DNA from: Bacteroidia bacterium
GTDB taxonomy: Bacteria > Bacteroidota > Bacteroidia > Flavobacteriales > NORP286
Direction: 5' to 3'
Length of the DNA: 6,054 nucleotides
Assembly: GCA_016763665.1 (NCBI GenBank)
Contig: JAESTI010000185.1
Location: 1-6,054, forward strand
In this document: positions 1 to 6,054 of the stretch, piece after piece
How the letters are laid out: each line of letters starts with the position of its first letter
Numbering within the stretch: position 1 is the stretch's first letter
Notes under the pieces: generated by a model
Told to the model about the DNA's origin: nothing
The model's input: only the letters and a program-made list of their open reading frames with translations
Databases searched by the model: none
Translations under genes and position numbers: made by a program

Positions 1-551
1 CTTCCATATTTAAAGTTTTGATCTTTTTTAATAATCATTCCTTGTAAAGCAACTTTAGCTCTTGCGAATTGTGACTTCGATGTACTCTCGGTAACTTCTA
101 ATTTTCCAGCAATCTCTTTATGAGAATATCCTTCAATGGCATATAAATTAAAAACTGTTTTGTAGCCAACCGGTAAACTTTGAATCAATTTAATTAGGTC
201 TTGTGCATTAATATTGCCCATGATCTCTTCGCTGGCTATTTCATCTTTTGCTTCTTCAATTTCTCCAACGGAATGCATCTTAGAGCTTCTTCTATAGTAT
301 TCCAATGCAGTATTGACCATAATTCGTCTTACCCAACCTTCAAATGACCCCGAAAAACTAAATTGATCCATTTTTGTAAATACTTTTATAAATCCATCTT
401 GTAGTATGTCTTCAGCTTCGATACTGTCCTTCGCATATCTTAAACAAACGCCATACATCTTCTTCGCAAGCAGATTATATAACTTATGCTGACAACGTCT
501 TTCTCCGGCTTTACAGCCCTCGATCAACTCGTTTAGAACTTCCTCGCTCAT
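1..551 (-). CDS. ECF-family RNA polymerase sigma-70 factor, C-terminus cut by window edge
   Basis: This is an alternative sigma factor of the extracytoplasmic-function group, which directs core RNA polymerase to a small set of promoters. I translated it by hand: 183 complete codons are open to the left edge with no stop, close to the usual 180-200 residues, so only a few residues should be missing. Region 2 spans about residues 24-91. It contains AEDILQDGFIKVF (46-58), the core-binding and -10 helix signature, and FEGWVRRIMVNTALEYYRR (70-88), the classic region 2.3/2.4 stretch. A short acidic linker (about 95-110) leads to region 4 (about 119-173), with SLPVGYKTVFNLYAIEGYSH then KEIAGKLEVTESTSKSQFARAK, the helix-turn-helix that reads the -35 element. 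The ATG at 551 is fixed by an in-frame TAG five codons upstream (566-564). No anti-sigma gene is visible; it could lie beyond the left edge. The gene is co-oriented with the T9SS pair, 71 bp downstream of it. The family is certain; its regulon is unknown. Confidence 0.95.
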   Translation of the reverse strand, partial: MSEEVLNELIEGCKAGERRCQHKLYNLLAKKMYGVCLRYAKDSIEAEDILQDGFIKVFTKMDQFSFSGSFEGWVRRIMVNTALEYYRRSSKMHSVGEIEEAKDEIASEEIMGNINAQDLIKLIQSLPVGYKTVFNLYAIEGYSHKEIAGKLEVTESTSKSQFARAKVALQGMIIKKDQNFKYG

Positions 552-622
552 TTGTATCCGAAACTATTGCTTTTGTATATAAGATGGACGTATCCTTTAA
601 GAAGTTGCATGGAAAAATAAAT
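552..622 (-). promoter_or_regulatory. Intergenic leader of the sigma-factor gene with a possible ECF-type promoter
   Basis: On the minus strand this 71-bp gap carries TGCAAC at 609-604 and CGTCC at 590-586, followed by TCTTAT, about 35-40 bases before the sigma ATG. An AAC-type -35 paired with a CGTC-type -10 is the general pattern of ECF promoters, and many ECF genes are autoregulated. The spacing here, 13 bases between the two blocks, is shorter than usual, so the match is weak. An alternative is TAGTTTCG at 566-559, one mismatch from the Bacteroidota housekeeping -7 motif TAnnTTTG, but it would leave almost no leader. There is no Shine-Dalgarno sequence before the ATG. There is also no terminator hairpin after the upstream gene, so read-through transcription is possible. 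Confidence 0.3.
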
Positions 623-1552
623 TTATTCCTCTTCTTCCTTATTCTTACGAAATTTGGGGAATTTTATTTTAACAAGATCATAAGAAAGCATGACCTCGTG
701 AGTGCCTTTGTTATAGGCAGCAAGGCTTGAAATGGTAAAATCAAATGCGTAACCGAACTTGAACCGTTCATTAAAGTGGTAACCGAAGTTAAATACTCCG
801 GCATCTTTAGATCTATATGCAAACCCAAACCAAAATGTGTTGTGGATCAGAAAGCTCATATTCACATCAACCACTAATGGAGCCGGTTCAGTATATTTTG
901 CCAATGCGGAAATATACATGGCTAGTTCAGGAGAAAATTCAACATTATATCCTGACGAAAAGTAAAAGTGCTTTCTTAGTCTTCCTATAGAAGTTTGAGC
1001 AGCTGTAGTATAGTTAACATCTTTTTCTATTAGATGAAGTGTAGAAGCTGCAATATAAAAAGTTCTTATTCTATAGAAAAAACCAAATCCTGCATCGGGT
1101 AACCAAGTTGTTTGATTAACAAGCGGGATGGTCGGATCATTAGAATCTGTGATCCTCAACTTGGAACCTAAAATTCTTGCCTGTATTGCCCCAGCCTGAA
1201 TACCTAATCCAAAATTCCCAATCTTAGTTCGCACATGATATGCATAAGAGCTAGAGATCGAAGTCTTACCCAATACTCCTACCTGATCATTGATTATATG
1301 TAATCCTAAACCGATTTTTTTGTTTCGCATTGGGCCTTGTATACTCATTGATTGAGTTACAGGTGAGCCCTCAAAGTCTATCCATTGATATCTGTAGAAA
1401 ATATTTGATGTAATGAAGTTCTTGCTTCCAGCAAAAGCGGGATTGAACAGCACCTTATTGAACCTATATTGACTGAAGTGCTCATCTTGCTGGGCTTTTG
1501 CAAAAAATCCAACAGTTAGAAATAAGGATAGTATGAATATGCGAATCAACAT
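623..1552 (-). CDS. PorP/SprF family type IX secretion system outer-membrane protein
   Basis: This complete 309-residue protein matches the PorP/SprF family in length and layout. Residues 1-20 form a Sec signal peptide: a basic Arg4, a hydrophobic core, and AKA before the likely cleavage at Gln21. The mature N-terminus begins QQDEHFSQYRFNK and continues to FNPAFAG at 36-42, the family hallmark (usually QDPxFSQYxxNxxxxNPAxAG). The rest alternates aromatic and glycine residues in short strands, such as IGLGLHIIND, FGFFYRI, FWFGFAYRS and FKFGYAFDF, as expected of an outer-membrane beta-barrel. The C-terminus is an unusual charged tail (FRKNKEEEE). In Flavobacterium johnsoniae, SprF is required for secretion and surface attachment of the adhesin SprB; in Porphyromonas, PorP is a T9SS component. 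Because this gene directly follows a cargo with a CHU_C-type C-terminal domain, it is probably that cargo's dedicated partner (inference). The ATG is certain, since an in-frame TAG lies two codons upstream. It shares one base with the preceding stop codon. Confidence 0.93.
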   Translation of the reverse strand: MLIRIFILSLFLTVGFFAKAQQDEHFSQYRFNKVLFNPAFAGSKNFITSNIFYRYQWIDFEGSPVTQSMSIQGPMRNKKIGLGLHIINDQVGVLGKTSISSSYAYHVRTKIGNFGLGIQAGAIQARILGSKLRITDSNDPTIPLVNQTTWLPDAGFGFFYRIRTFYIAASTLHLIEKDVNYTTAAQTSIGRLRKHFYFSSGYNVEFSPELAMYISALAKYTEPAPLVVDVNMSFLIHNTFWFGFAYRSKDAGVFNFGYHFNERFKFGYAFDFTISSLAAYNKGTHEVMLSYDLVKIKFPKFRKNKEEEE

Positions 1553-1554
1553 TA
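1550..1554 (-). promoter_or_regulatory. Stop-start overlap TAATG coupling adhesin and porP/sprF-like gene
   Basis: On the minus strand the adhesin ends with TAA (1554-1552), and the last A is also the first base of the ATG of the next gene (1552-1550). The nearest purine-rich stretch, AAAGG around 1578-1574, is more than 20 bases from the ATG, too far for a normal ribosome binding site. Translation of the PorP/SprF-like gene is therefore probably coupled to termination on the adhesin, which would fix the ratio of partner to cargo. Confidence 0.75.
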
Positions 1555-4500
1555 TCTAATAATGGTTATATAACCTTTATAAACTTTAGAGCCTATTTGT
1601 GGATCAATTACATAATAATAAGTACCATCGGGTAATGGCTGGCCAGCACGAGTACCATCAAAGTTATTGTCGTATCCCACAGAATAATAAACTTCACCGC
1701 CCCATCGGTTGAAGATCATAACTCTTGCTTCAGGATACAGATCTATATTATGGATTGTCCATGTTTCGTTGTACTCATCTCCATTTGGTGAAATTGCAGT
1801 TGGTGGGTTTAACAAATGTTCAAATTCAACACAAAGTTCATTCGACCATGATTCATTAATTCCGGATTTGGCTTTTAGTCTATAACAATGAATAAATCCT
1901 TCATATCCATCGGTTAACACAACGGAAGTATCTAAAACCATATCGCGATAAAAAGTATATTCAGTTTCCTTGTCCAACTTTCTCCAAAGTTCATAATCAT
2001 CTACTCCCGATTCCCAACCATAATAGCGATTCCAATTCACAGAAATGGTTTCCATATCCTCATCTTTTTTTCCATTCAATAAGAATGAATTATGAATTAC
2101 AGTTTTCAAAGTATCGCCACAAGCATTTAAACCATACACCTTATACTCATACGGATTTTTTGAAGTTAGAACTGCTGAATCTACATATTGCTCCAACGAA
2201 CTTGATAAAGTATTAATTAACTCCCAAATATCATTTGAAAATTTAACACGTCTATACACAAACACATTCTCAGGATACACATCATTATCAATGTAAATCC
2301 AATCTACCTCTATTTTTGCATCATCACTTTCTTGCGTACCTACATTAGCCATGTTCATTAGAGGTGCATCCAATAATATATTCTGAGTCACGGAATAATT
2401 CGTACAAGTATCCTTAGAAATTTCAATTACAGATAATTGAACATTGGTTGTTAAACTGTCCCATTTAACTGTGATACTGTCTGTTGAATCTCCTGCTGAT
2501 ATTACGGCATCAGTTATAGTCCAAACATATATTGAGCTATCAAATCCAGTGACATTATAGGCATGCAATATCTCAAATGAAGGACAAATTATGGTATCTC
2601 CAGTAATGGAACTTGTTAATGGTAAAGGGTTTACCCGAACCAATAATTTAATGGTGTCATCTTTACAATTATTTACGCTTACCTCAAGCACTGAAATTTC
2701 GTAATTACCCAACGTATCCCAATCAATTTTTATGGAATTTGTACTGTCGTCTATCAGATTTGCCCCTCCTGTGATTGCCCAATAATAGATTGAACTATCC
2801 AACCCGTTTAATTGATATTGCAATCCTGTGTTTTTCTCGCATAAATAAGTGGTTCCCAAAATTGTATCTGCTTCAGAAACTCTCCAGAGATCAACTTTTA
2901 AACTCATGGTATCACCCCAACATGTATCTACAGATTCTTCAACAACTGTAATGTTTCCATTTCCAACCGAATCCCATCGGATGGTGAGAGAATCTGTAGA
3001 GTCTGCTCCCATAATGGTTCCACCAAACACATTCCGATGGAAATAAGAACTACTAAATCCTACAACCGAGTAAACAAACTCATTACTTTGTACAAAACAG
3101 ATTCCGGTATCTCCGGATATTTTGGAGGTCTTCGGTAATGGATTTACCTGAACCAATGAGTCCAAAGTATCTCCAATACAACCTTTAGTACTGACCTCTA
3201 AAACAGCAATTGGATAAAAGCCAGCAGTATCCCAATCAACAGAAAGAGAATTAGAATCAGCAATTTGGTTTGATCCTCCTCCTTGTATATCCCAATAATA
3301 AATTGAGCTATCTATCCCACTTACTTTGTACAATATGTTTGTATTCTGTTCGCAGAGATAAAAATTTCCTTCTATAACATTCGCCAAAGGTGTTTCATTT
3401 AAAATAATAGATAATGTAGCCGGTAGTCCAACACATGAGTCTTTAGAAACTTCGGTTATGGAGATTGAATGAACGCCAACAGAATCCCACCGAATAGAAA
3501 GGCTATCTGCTGTATCATTTTGACTTATGATCGTACCTCCAATTAACGTCCAGTAATATACCGAGCTATCTAGTCCTGTAACTGAATAAGAGTATTCATC
3601 ACCTGCTACAAAACAAATAACTGTATCCCCGGAAATACTTGATGTTCTTGGAGTTTTATAAACTGTAATAGTATCAATTAATGTTTCTGAACAAGCATCA
3701 GGAGTATATTCTAAAACTGACAATTGATATGTTCTTGCGGTATCCCACCTTAAACTGATCGTATCTACATCAATACCATTGGCAACGGTATCTCCATCAA
3801 CAAACCATGTGAAATTTGAACCTGAAAGTCCAGCAATATAATAGGTTACTAATGAAGTATCCTCACAAACTTCAGTTGCACCGGTAATTGAAGTTGCTGT
3901 TGGAGATTTAAAAACCACCACATTCAAAGTCTCAGAAACACCTCTACAAACTGTATCAATGGTCACACTTTCTTCTTCATACCATATCATTCCAGATCCG
4001 ACTCCATCCCATTTTACAAAAACACGATTGGTGGTATCTCCGGTTAAAAATTGTCCGCCTACAACAAACCAATCATAAACAGAACCATTGGTGAAAACCA
4101 CATTATATTTAACACTATCTATGTACCGATCACAAAGCGTGTCTGGGCCAGTTGGCAACGGAGGTTCAAGCTCGGCATTTACAACCAAATTAAGATGAAA
4201 AGTATCCCCAACACAAAGGTTAGAATCTGTTTCAATTACAGATATTTTTCCAGCCCCTGCGGTTGTCCAATCGGTAATGATGGTATCTTTGGGTGGCCCT
4301 GATACAATGCTACCATTGCCTTCCAAGAACCATTGATACGTTGAATTAGGAGGCCTCTCCACCCAATATTTTACACCTGTAACACCTGGGCAAAGCGACA
4401 CACTTCCAATTATTTCCTTTGTATTTGGAGTCGGAAACACAACCACATTTGCAGTATCGGAGGAATTACATCCTCTCAGTGTATTGATCAAAATATAGGG

Positions 4501-6054
4501 GATAGTATCAGGGGGAAATGAAGGTGTCGTTAAGGTTATTTGGGGATTAGAAATTGATGAATCACTCAACCCTTCAGCTGGCATCCATAAATAAGTGTAT
4601 CCTACTTTTGCACTTACACCCATATTTATGGAATCTCCTGTACAAAAGCCTACATCACTTCCGGCATCCGCAATTGGTAAATTTCTGATCTCCACCCGTA
4701 CTGTATCCGTTGTGGAACATCCTTCTAATGTTGTTGTAACTATATAAAAAACAGTATCAGGTAAAGTATCCGAATTGATCAAAGTTATAGTTGGACGCGA
4801 ACTTGAGGTGTCACTTAATCCCGTTGAAGGTGACCAAACATAAGAATATCCAACAGTTGTATCTGCTCCAATTGAGATCGTATCTCCAGAACAAAACGTA
4901 GTATCTGGACCTGCGTTTGAAACTGGTAGAGGTTTGATGACCACATTCACAGTATCATAATCTACGCATCCTGTAGTTGTATCAGTAGTCGTAACAATGT
5001 AAGTAACAGTTGTATCAGGAACACTTATCACCACCAAAGGATTATCTAAAGTAGTATTATTAAGCCCGTAAGAAGGAGACCAACTATATAAATATGGCGC
5101 TATTGTATCCCGTCCAATAGTATCCTGTTCATCAGGGCATATTCTCAAATCAGCTCCTGCATCTGGATTGGGTAAATGCTTAACTATTACCTGAGATGAA
5201 TCACTTGTAACACAACCATCCAATGTAGTGGTTACTTTGTAAATAAAAGTGTCTCGACTGTTAGTAGAATTGGTTAGAGAGACAATTGGTTTAGCACTGG
5301 TCTTATCATCCAATCCTGATTCCGGGGACCATAAATAAGTGTAATTAAGTATTGAATTAGCCCCTAAGGTGTCTCCATCACCTGAACAAAAAACCAAATC
5401 ATTTCCAGCATCAGAAATTGGCAATGGCCTTGTAATGATCCTGGCTGTGTCATAAGCTGTACAATTAAAAACTGTTACTGTAACATCATAGAAGTTGGTA
5501 TCTGGAATACTGTCTGCATTGGTTAATGTTAGTTTTGGTTTAGATGAAGAAGTATCATCCAGCCCTGTTGATGGATTCCATACATAGATATACCCCACAG
5601 TTGAATCTGTTCCCAACTCTATTGTATCTTGCTCACAAAAACTTTGATCTGCTCCGACATTTGGTATAGGATAAGGGCGAACCACAACCTGCACCGTATC
5701 TGCATCAATACAACTGGTAAGATCATCAACAATGGATAAGATATATATAGTTGTGTCCGTAATAGCACTTGTATTGATCAACGATATCTTAGGATCAGCA
5801 ATAGTAGAACTCGATAATCCTTGAGTCGGACTCCAGGTATAAGAATAAGTCGGAACATCAGAAGCTCCTAATTGTATACTATCTGCAGAACAAAAACTGA
5901 TATCCGCTCCTGCTTTCGCAACAGGTAGTGTATCTATTTGAATGGATAAGTCTATGGTATTTCCCGGGCATCCTCGCCTGCTAACTGTGGTAAGACGTAC
6001 ATTTCCAGTCCCGGAACTGCCCCAATCAATTACTATAGTATTCGTACTATCCCC
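1552..6054 (-). CDS. Giant multi-repeat surface adhesin with T9SS C-terminal sorting domain (SprB-like organisation), N-terminus beyond window
   Basis: The frame is open from the right edge to the TAA at 1554-1552, giving 1500 visible residues; the true start is outside the window. The TTG at 5781 is internal: the upstream codons continue the repeat consensus (AGADISFC, YSYTWSP, GLSSS). Visible order: 1-43, tail of a PKD-like repeat; 44-542, six Ig-like repeats of 82-85 residues; 543-1230, eight PKD-like repeats of 84-89 residues; 1231-1413, two FN3-like modules; 1414-1500, a gliding-motility-associated C-terminal domain (CHU_C type) with SPNGDEYNETW, MIFNRWGGEVYY, LPDGTYYYVID and a final YKGYITIIR. 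The CHU_C-type domain is the known type B signal for T9SS export. All 14 complete repeats keep one N-terminal and one C-terminal cysteine, which fits an oxidised extracellular stalk. Composition is rich in Asp, Ser and Thr. By analogy with SprB it is a surface adhesin or filament, possibly for gliding or attachment; the ligand is unknown. Its coupled PorP/SprF partner follows immediately. Confidence 0.93.
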   Translation of the reverse strand, partial: GDSTNTIVIDWGSSGTGNVRLTTVSRRGCPGNTIDLSIQIDTLPVAKAGADISFCSADSIQLGASDVPTYSYTWSPTQGLSSSTIADPKISLINTSAITDTTIYILSIVDDLTSCIDADTVQVVVRPYPIPNVGADQSFCEQDTIELGTDSTVGYIYVWNPSTGLDDTSSSKPKLTLTNADSIPDTNFYDVTVTVFNCTAYDTARIITRPLPISDAGNDLVFCSGDGDTLGANSILNYTYLWSPESGLDDKTSAKPIVSLTNSTNSRDTFIYKVTTTLDGCVTSDSSQVIVKHLPNPDAGADLRICPDEQDTIGRDTIAPYLYSWSPSYGLNNTTLDNPLVVISVPDTTVTYIVTTTDTTTGCVDYDTVNVVIKPLPVSNAGPDTTFCSGDTISIGADTTVGYSYVWSPSTGLSDTSSSRPTITLINSDTLPDTVFYIVTTTLEGCSTTDTVRVEIRNLPIADAGSDVGFCTGDSINMGVSAKVGYTYLWMPAEGLSDSSISNPQITLTTPSFPPDTIPYILINTLRGCNSSDTANVVVFPTPNTKEIIGSVSLCPGVTGVKYWVERPPNSTYQWFLEGNGSIVSGPPKDTIITDWTTAGAGKISVIETDSNLCVGDTFHLNLVVNAELEPPLPTGPDTLCDRYIDSVKYNVVFTNGSVYDWFVVGGQFLTGDTTNRVFVKWDGVGSGMIWYEEESVTIDTVCRGVSETLNVVVFKSPTATSITGATEVCEDTSLVTYYIAGLSGSNFTWFVDGDTVANGIDVDTISLRWDTARTYQLSVLEYTPDACSETLIDTITVYKTPRTSSISGDTVICFVAGDEYSYSVTGLDSSVYYWTLIGGTIISQNDTADSLSIRWDSVGVHSISITEVSKDSCVGLPATLSIILNETPLANVIEGNFYLCEQNTNILYKVSGIDSSIYYWDIQGGGSNQIADSNSLSVDWDTAGFYPIAVLEVSTKGCIGDTLDSLVQVNPLPKTSKISGDTGICFVQSNEFVYSVVGFSSSYFHRNVFGGTIMGADSTDSLTIRWDSVGNGNITVVEESVDTCWGDTMSLKVDLWRVSEADTILGTTYLCEKNTGLQYQLNGLDSSIYYWAITGGANLIDDSTNSIKIDWDTLGNYEISVLEVSVNNCKDDTIKLLVRVNPLPLTSSITGDTIICPSFEILHAYNVTGFDSSIYVWTITDAVISAGDSTDSITVKWDSLTTNVQLSVIEISKDTCTNYSVTQNILLDAPLMNMANVGTQESDDAKIEVDWIYIDNDVYPENVFVYRRVKFSNDIWELINTLSSSLEQYVDSAVLTSKNPYEYKVYGLNACGDTLKTVIHNSFLLNGKKDEDMETISVNWNRYYGWESGVDDYELWRKLDKETEYTFYRDMVLDTSVVLTDGYEGFIHCYRLKAKSGINESWSNELCVEFEHLLNPPTAISPNGDEYNETWTIHNIDLYPEARVMIFNRWGGEVYYSVGYDNNFDGTRAGQPLPDGTYYYVIDPQIGSKVYKGYITIIR
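1555..1815 (-). other. T9SS type B C-terminal sorting domain (gliding motility-associated, CHU_C type)
   Basis: The last 87 residues contain all family landmarks in order: P-x-AISPNGD (usually PNAFTPNGD), YNETWTIHNIDLYP, VMIFNRWGGEVYY, a YDNNFDG turn, LPDGTYYYVID and the terminal YKGYITIIR. Domains of this type direct export through T9SS, and the cargoes are commonly encoded next to a PorP/SprF protein. Here that neighbour is present with its start codon overlapping the stop. Confidence 0.92.
1816..2364 (-). other. Two FN3-like modules before the sorting domain
   Basis: Visible residues 1231-1326 and 1327-1413 of the adhesin lack the PKD-like consensus. The first has IEVDWIY, VFVYRRV, a YVDSAV strand and YEYKVYGLNACGD. 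The second has ISVNWNRYYGWESGVDDYELWRKL, TEYTFYRD and HCYRLKAKS followed by SNELCVEF. W-x-x-Y-x-GW-x-x-GV-x-x-Y-x-x-x-R followed by a CY-x-x-A-x strand and SN-x-x-C is the arrangement usually seen just before CHU_C domains. They are probably spacer modules that hold the sorting domain away from the stalk. Boundaries are approximate, and the FN3 assignment rests on pattern only. Confidence 0.65.
2365..3651 (-). repeat. Higher-order A-B-A-B-A' repeat made of the last five PKD-like units
   Basis: C4 and C6 share P-x-TS-x-ISGDT-x-ICFV and SL-x-IRWDSVG. C5 and C7 share YLCE-x-NT, DSSIYYW, DWDT-x-G-x-Y, VLEVS and a closing VNPL, with 44 of 85 residues identical by hand count. C8 returns to the A type, with TSSITGDT, DSTDS and SKDTC. 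C4+C5 is 516 bases and C6+C7 is 513. The 513-base offset is visible in the DNA: 3134-3157 against 2621-2644 has three mismatches in 24, and 3291-3312 against 2778-2799 has two in 22. This indicates duplication of a two-domain unit after the single domains had diverged. Confidence 0.8.
2365..4428 (-). repeat. Eight tandem PKD-like repeats of about 86 residues in the adhesin
   Basis: Eight copies (C1-C8) occupy 4428-4171, 4170-3904, 3903-3652, 3651-3391, 3390-3136, 3135-2878, 2877-2623 and 2622-2365. The consensus is I-x-G-x-x-x-x-C, then a Y-x-V-x-G-x-x-x-S-x-Y-x-W-x-x-x-GG strand pair, DS-x-D-S-x-x-x-x-WD-x-x-G, I-x-V-x-E-x-S-x-x-x-C, and a closing hydrophobic strand ending in Pro. This resembles the PKD-like domains found in large Bacteroidota surface proteins. 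The second Trp (WD or DW) is kept in all eight. The first Trp is kept in seven and lost in C6. Each copy has two cysteines. The array probably forms a rigid extended stalk. Confidence 0.88.
4429..5925 (-). repeat. Six tandem Ig-like repeats of about 83 residues in the adhesin
   Basis: Six head-to-tail copies occupy 5925-5671, 5670-5422, 5421-5173, 5172-4927, 4926-4678 and 4677-4429, with lengths of 85, 83, 83, 82, 83 and 83 residues. The consensus is P-x-x-x-AG-x-D-x-x-FC-x-x-D-x-x-x-LG, then Y-x-Y-x-W-x-P-x-x-GL, a Pro and a hydrophobic strand, DT-x-x-Y-x-V-x-x-T, then GC-x-x-x-DT-x-x-V-x-V. This type is widespread in Bacteroidota surface proteins with CHU_C termini. The two cysteines per copy are placed as an intradomain disulfide. 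Copies 2 and 5 are the closest pair (47 of 83 identical by hand count), although they are not neighbours. Copies 1 and 4 have a longer loop before the second cysteine. Confidence 0.9.
5926..6054 (-). other. Tail of a PKD-like repeat upstream of the Ig-like array
   Basis: The first 43 visible residues of the adhesin include STNTIVIDWGSSGTGN, then RRGCPGNTIDLSI. They match the C-terminal half of the PKD-like repeats further on, for example the segment TIITDWTTAGAGK ... LCVGDTFHLNL in the first repeat of the downstream array: a DW motif, a G-x-G turn, a single Cys, a GxT step and a closing beta-strand. This shows that at least one more PKD-like repeat lies upstream of the Ig-like block, mostly outside the window. 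Confidence 0.75.

Noticed and set aside
1564..1575. Perfect 12-bp palindrome GGTTATATAACC just upstream of the PorP/SprF-like start
   Set aside because: It encodes the conserved Gly-Tyr-Ile-Thr near the end of the CHU_C domain, so coding constraint explains it. It is too short and AT-rich to be a terminator.
2849..3046. 65-codon plus-strand ORF
   Set aside because: It lies antisense inside the PKD-like array, shows no recognisable domain, and is explained by the repetitive Ser/Thr/Asp-rich codons of the real gene.
4051..4302. 83-codon plus-strand ORF
   Set aside because: It is antisense to PKD-like repeats C1 and C2, with no family resemblance or start signal.
1552..5781. TTG at 5781 as the adhesin start codon
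   Set aside because: The frame stays open to 6054 and the upstream codons complete the first Ig-like repeat (AGADISFC ... YSYTWSP ... GLSSS), so the TTG is an internal Leu.
4429..5925. Period-three higher-order repeat in the Ig-like array (copies 1-3 duplicated as 4-6)
   Set aside because: Copies 2 and 5 fit, but copy 3 is at least as close to copy 5 as to copy 6, and copies 1 and 4 share mainly the longer loop, so a clean three-unit duplication is not supported.
1..6054. tRNA, rRNA, CRISPR array, insertion sequence or riboswitch
   Set aside because: The window is coding on the minus strand except for the 71-bp gap. The repeats are in-frame protein repeats without spacers or inverted ends, and no RNA-gene landmarks were seen.

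Overview
The window is almost entirely coding. All three genes lie on the minus strand of an AT-rich genome that is very probably Bacteroidota (Flavobacteriales or a related gliding or marine lineage). The lineage call rests on a type IX secretion (T9SS) cargo with a gliding-motility-associated C-terminal domain (CHU_C type), a PorP/SprF family outer-membrane protein directly behind it, a typical Bacteroidota ECF sigma factor, and starts without clear Shine-Dalgarno sequences. Genus cannot be told from this window.

Layout in the direction of transcription (right to left): (1) 6054-1552, the C-terminal 1500 residues of a giant secreted surface protein whose N-terminus lies beyond the right edge. 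The order is the tail of one PKD-like repeat, six tandem Ig-like repeats of about 83 residues, eight tandem PKD-like repeats of about 86 residues, two FN3-like modules, and a C-terminal T9SS sorting domain. (2) 1552-623, a complete 309-residue PorP/SprF protein with a signal peptide, whose ATG shares one base with the adhesin stop codon. (3) 551-1, an ECF sigma factor whose last residues are cut by the left edge. The 71-bp gap before it holds a weak ECF-type promoter-like arrangement and no terminator hairpin.

How they work together (inference from family knowledge): the large protein is exported by Sec and then T9SS and displayed on the cell surface as an adhesin or filament, with the adjacent PorP/SprF protein as its dedicated secretion or anchoring partner, as in the SprB-SprF pair of Flavobacterium johnsoniae. 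The sigma factor may read through from this pair or start a separate operon continuing to the left.

The most interesting structure is inside the adhesin. The last five PKD-like repeats follow an A-B-A-B-A' pattern with a 513-base offset visible in the DNA. The six-copy Ig-like array is flanked by PKD-like repeats on both sides, and one repeat has lost its core tryptophan. The overall adhesin/PorP architecture is of a known kind; I do not see a clearly new system.
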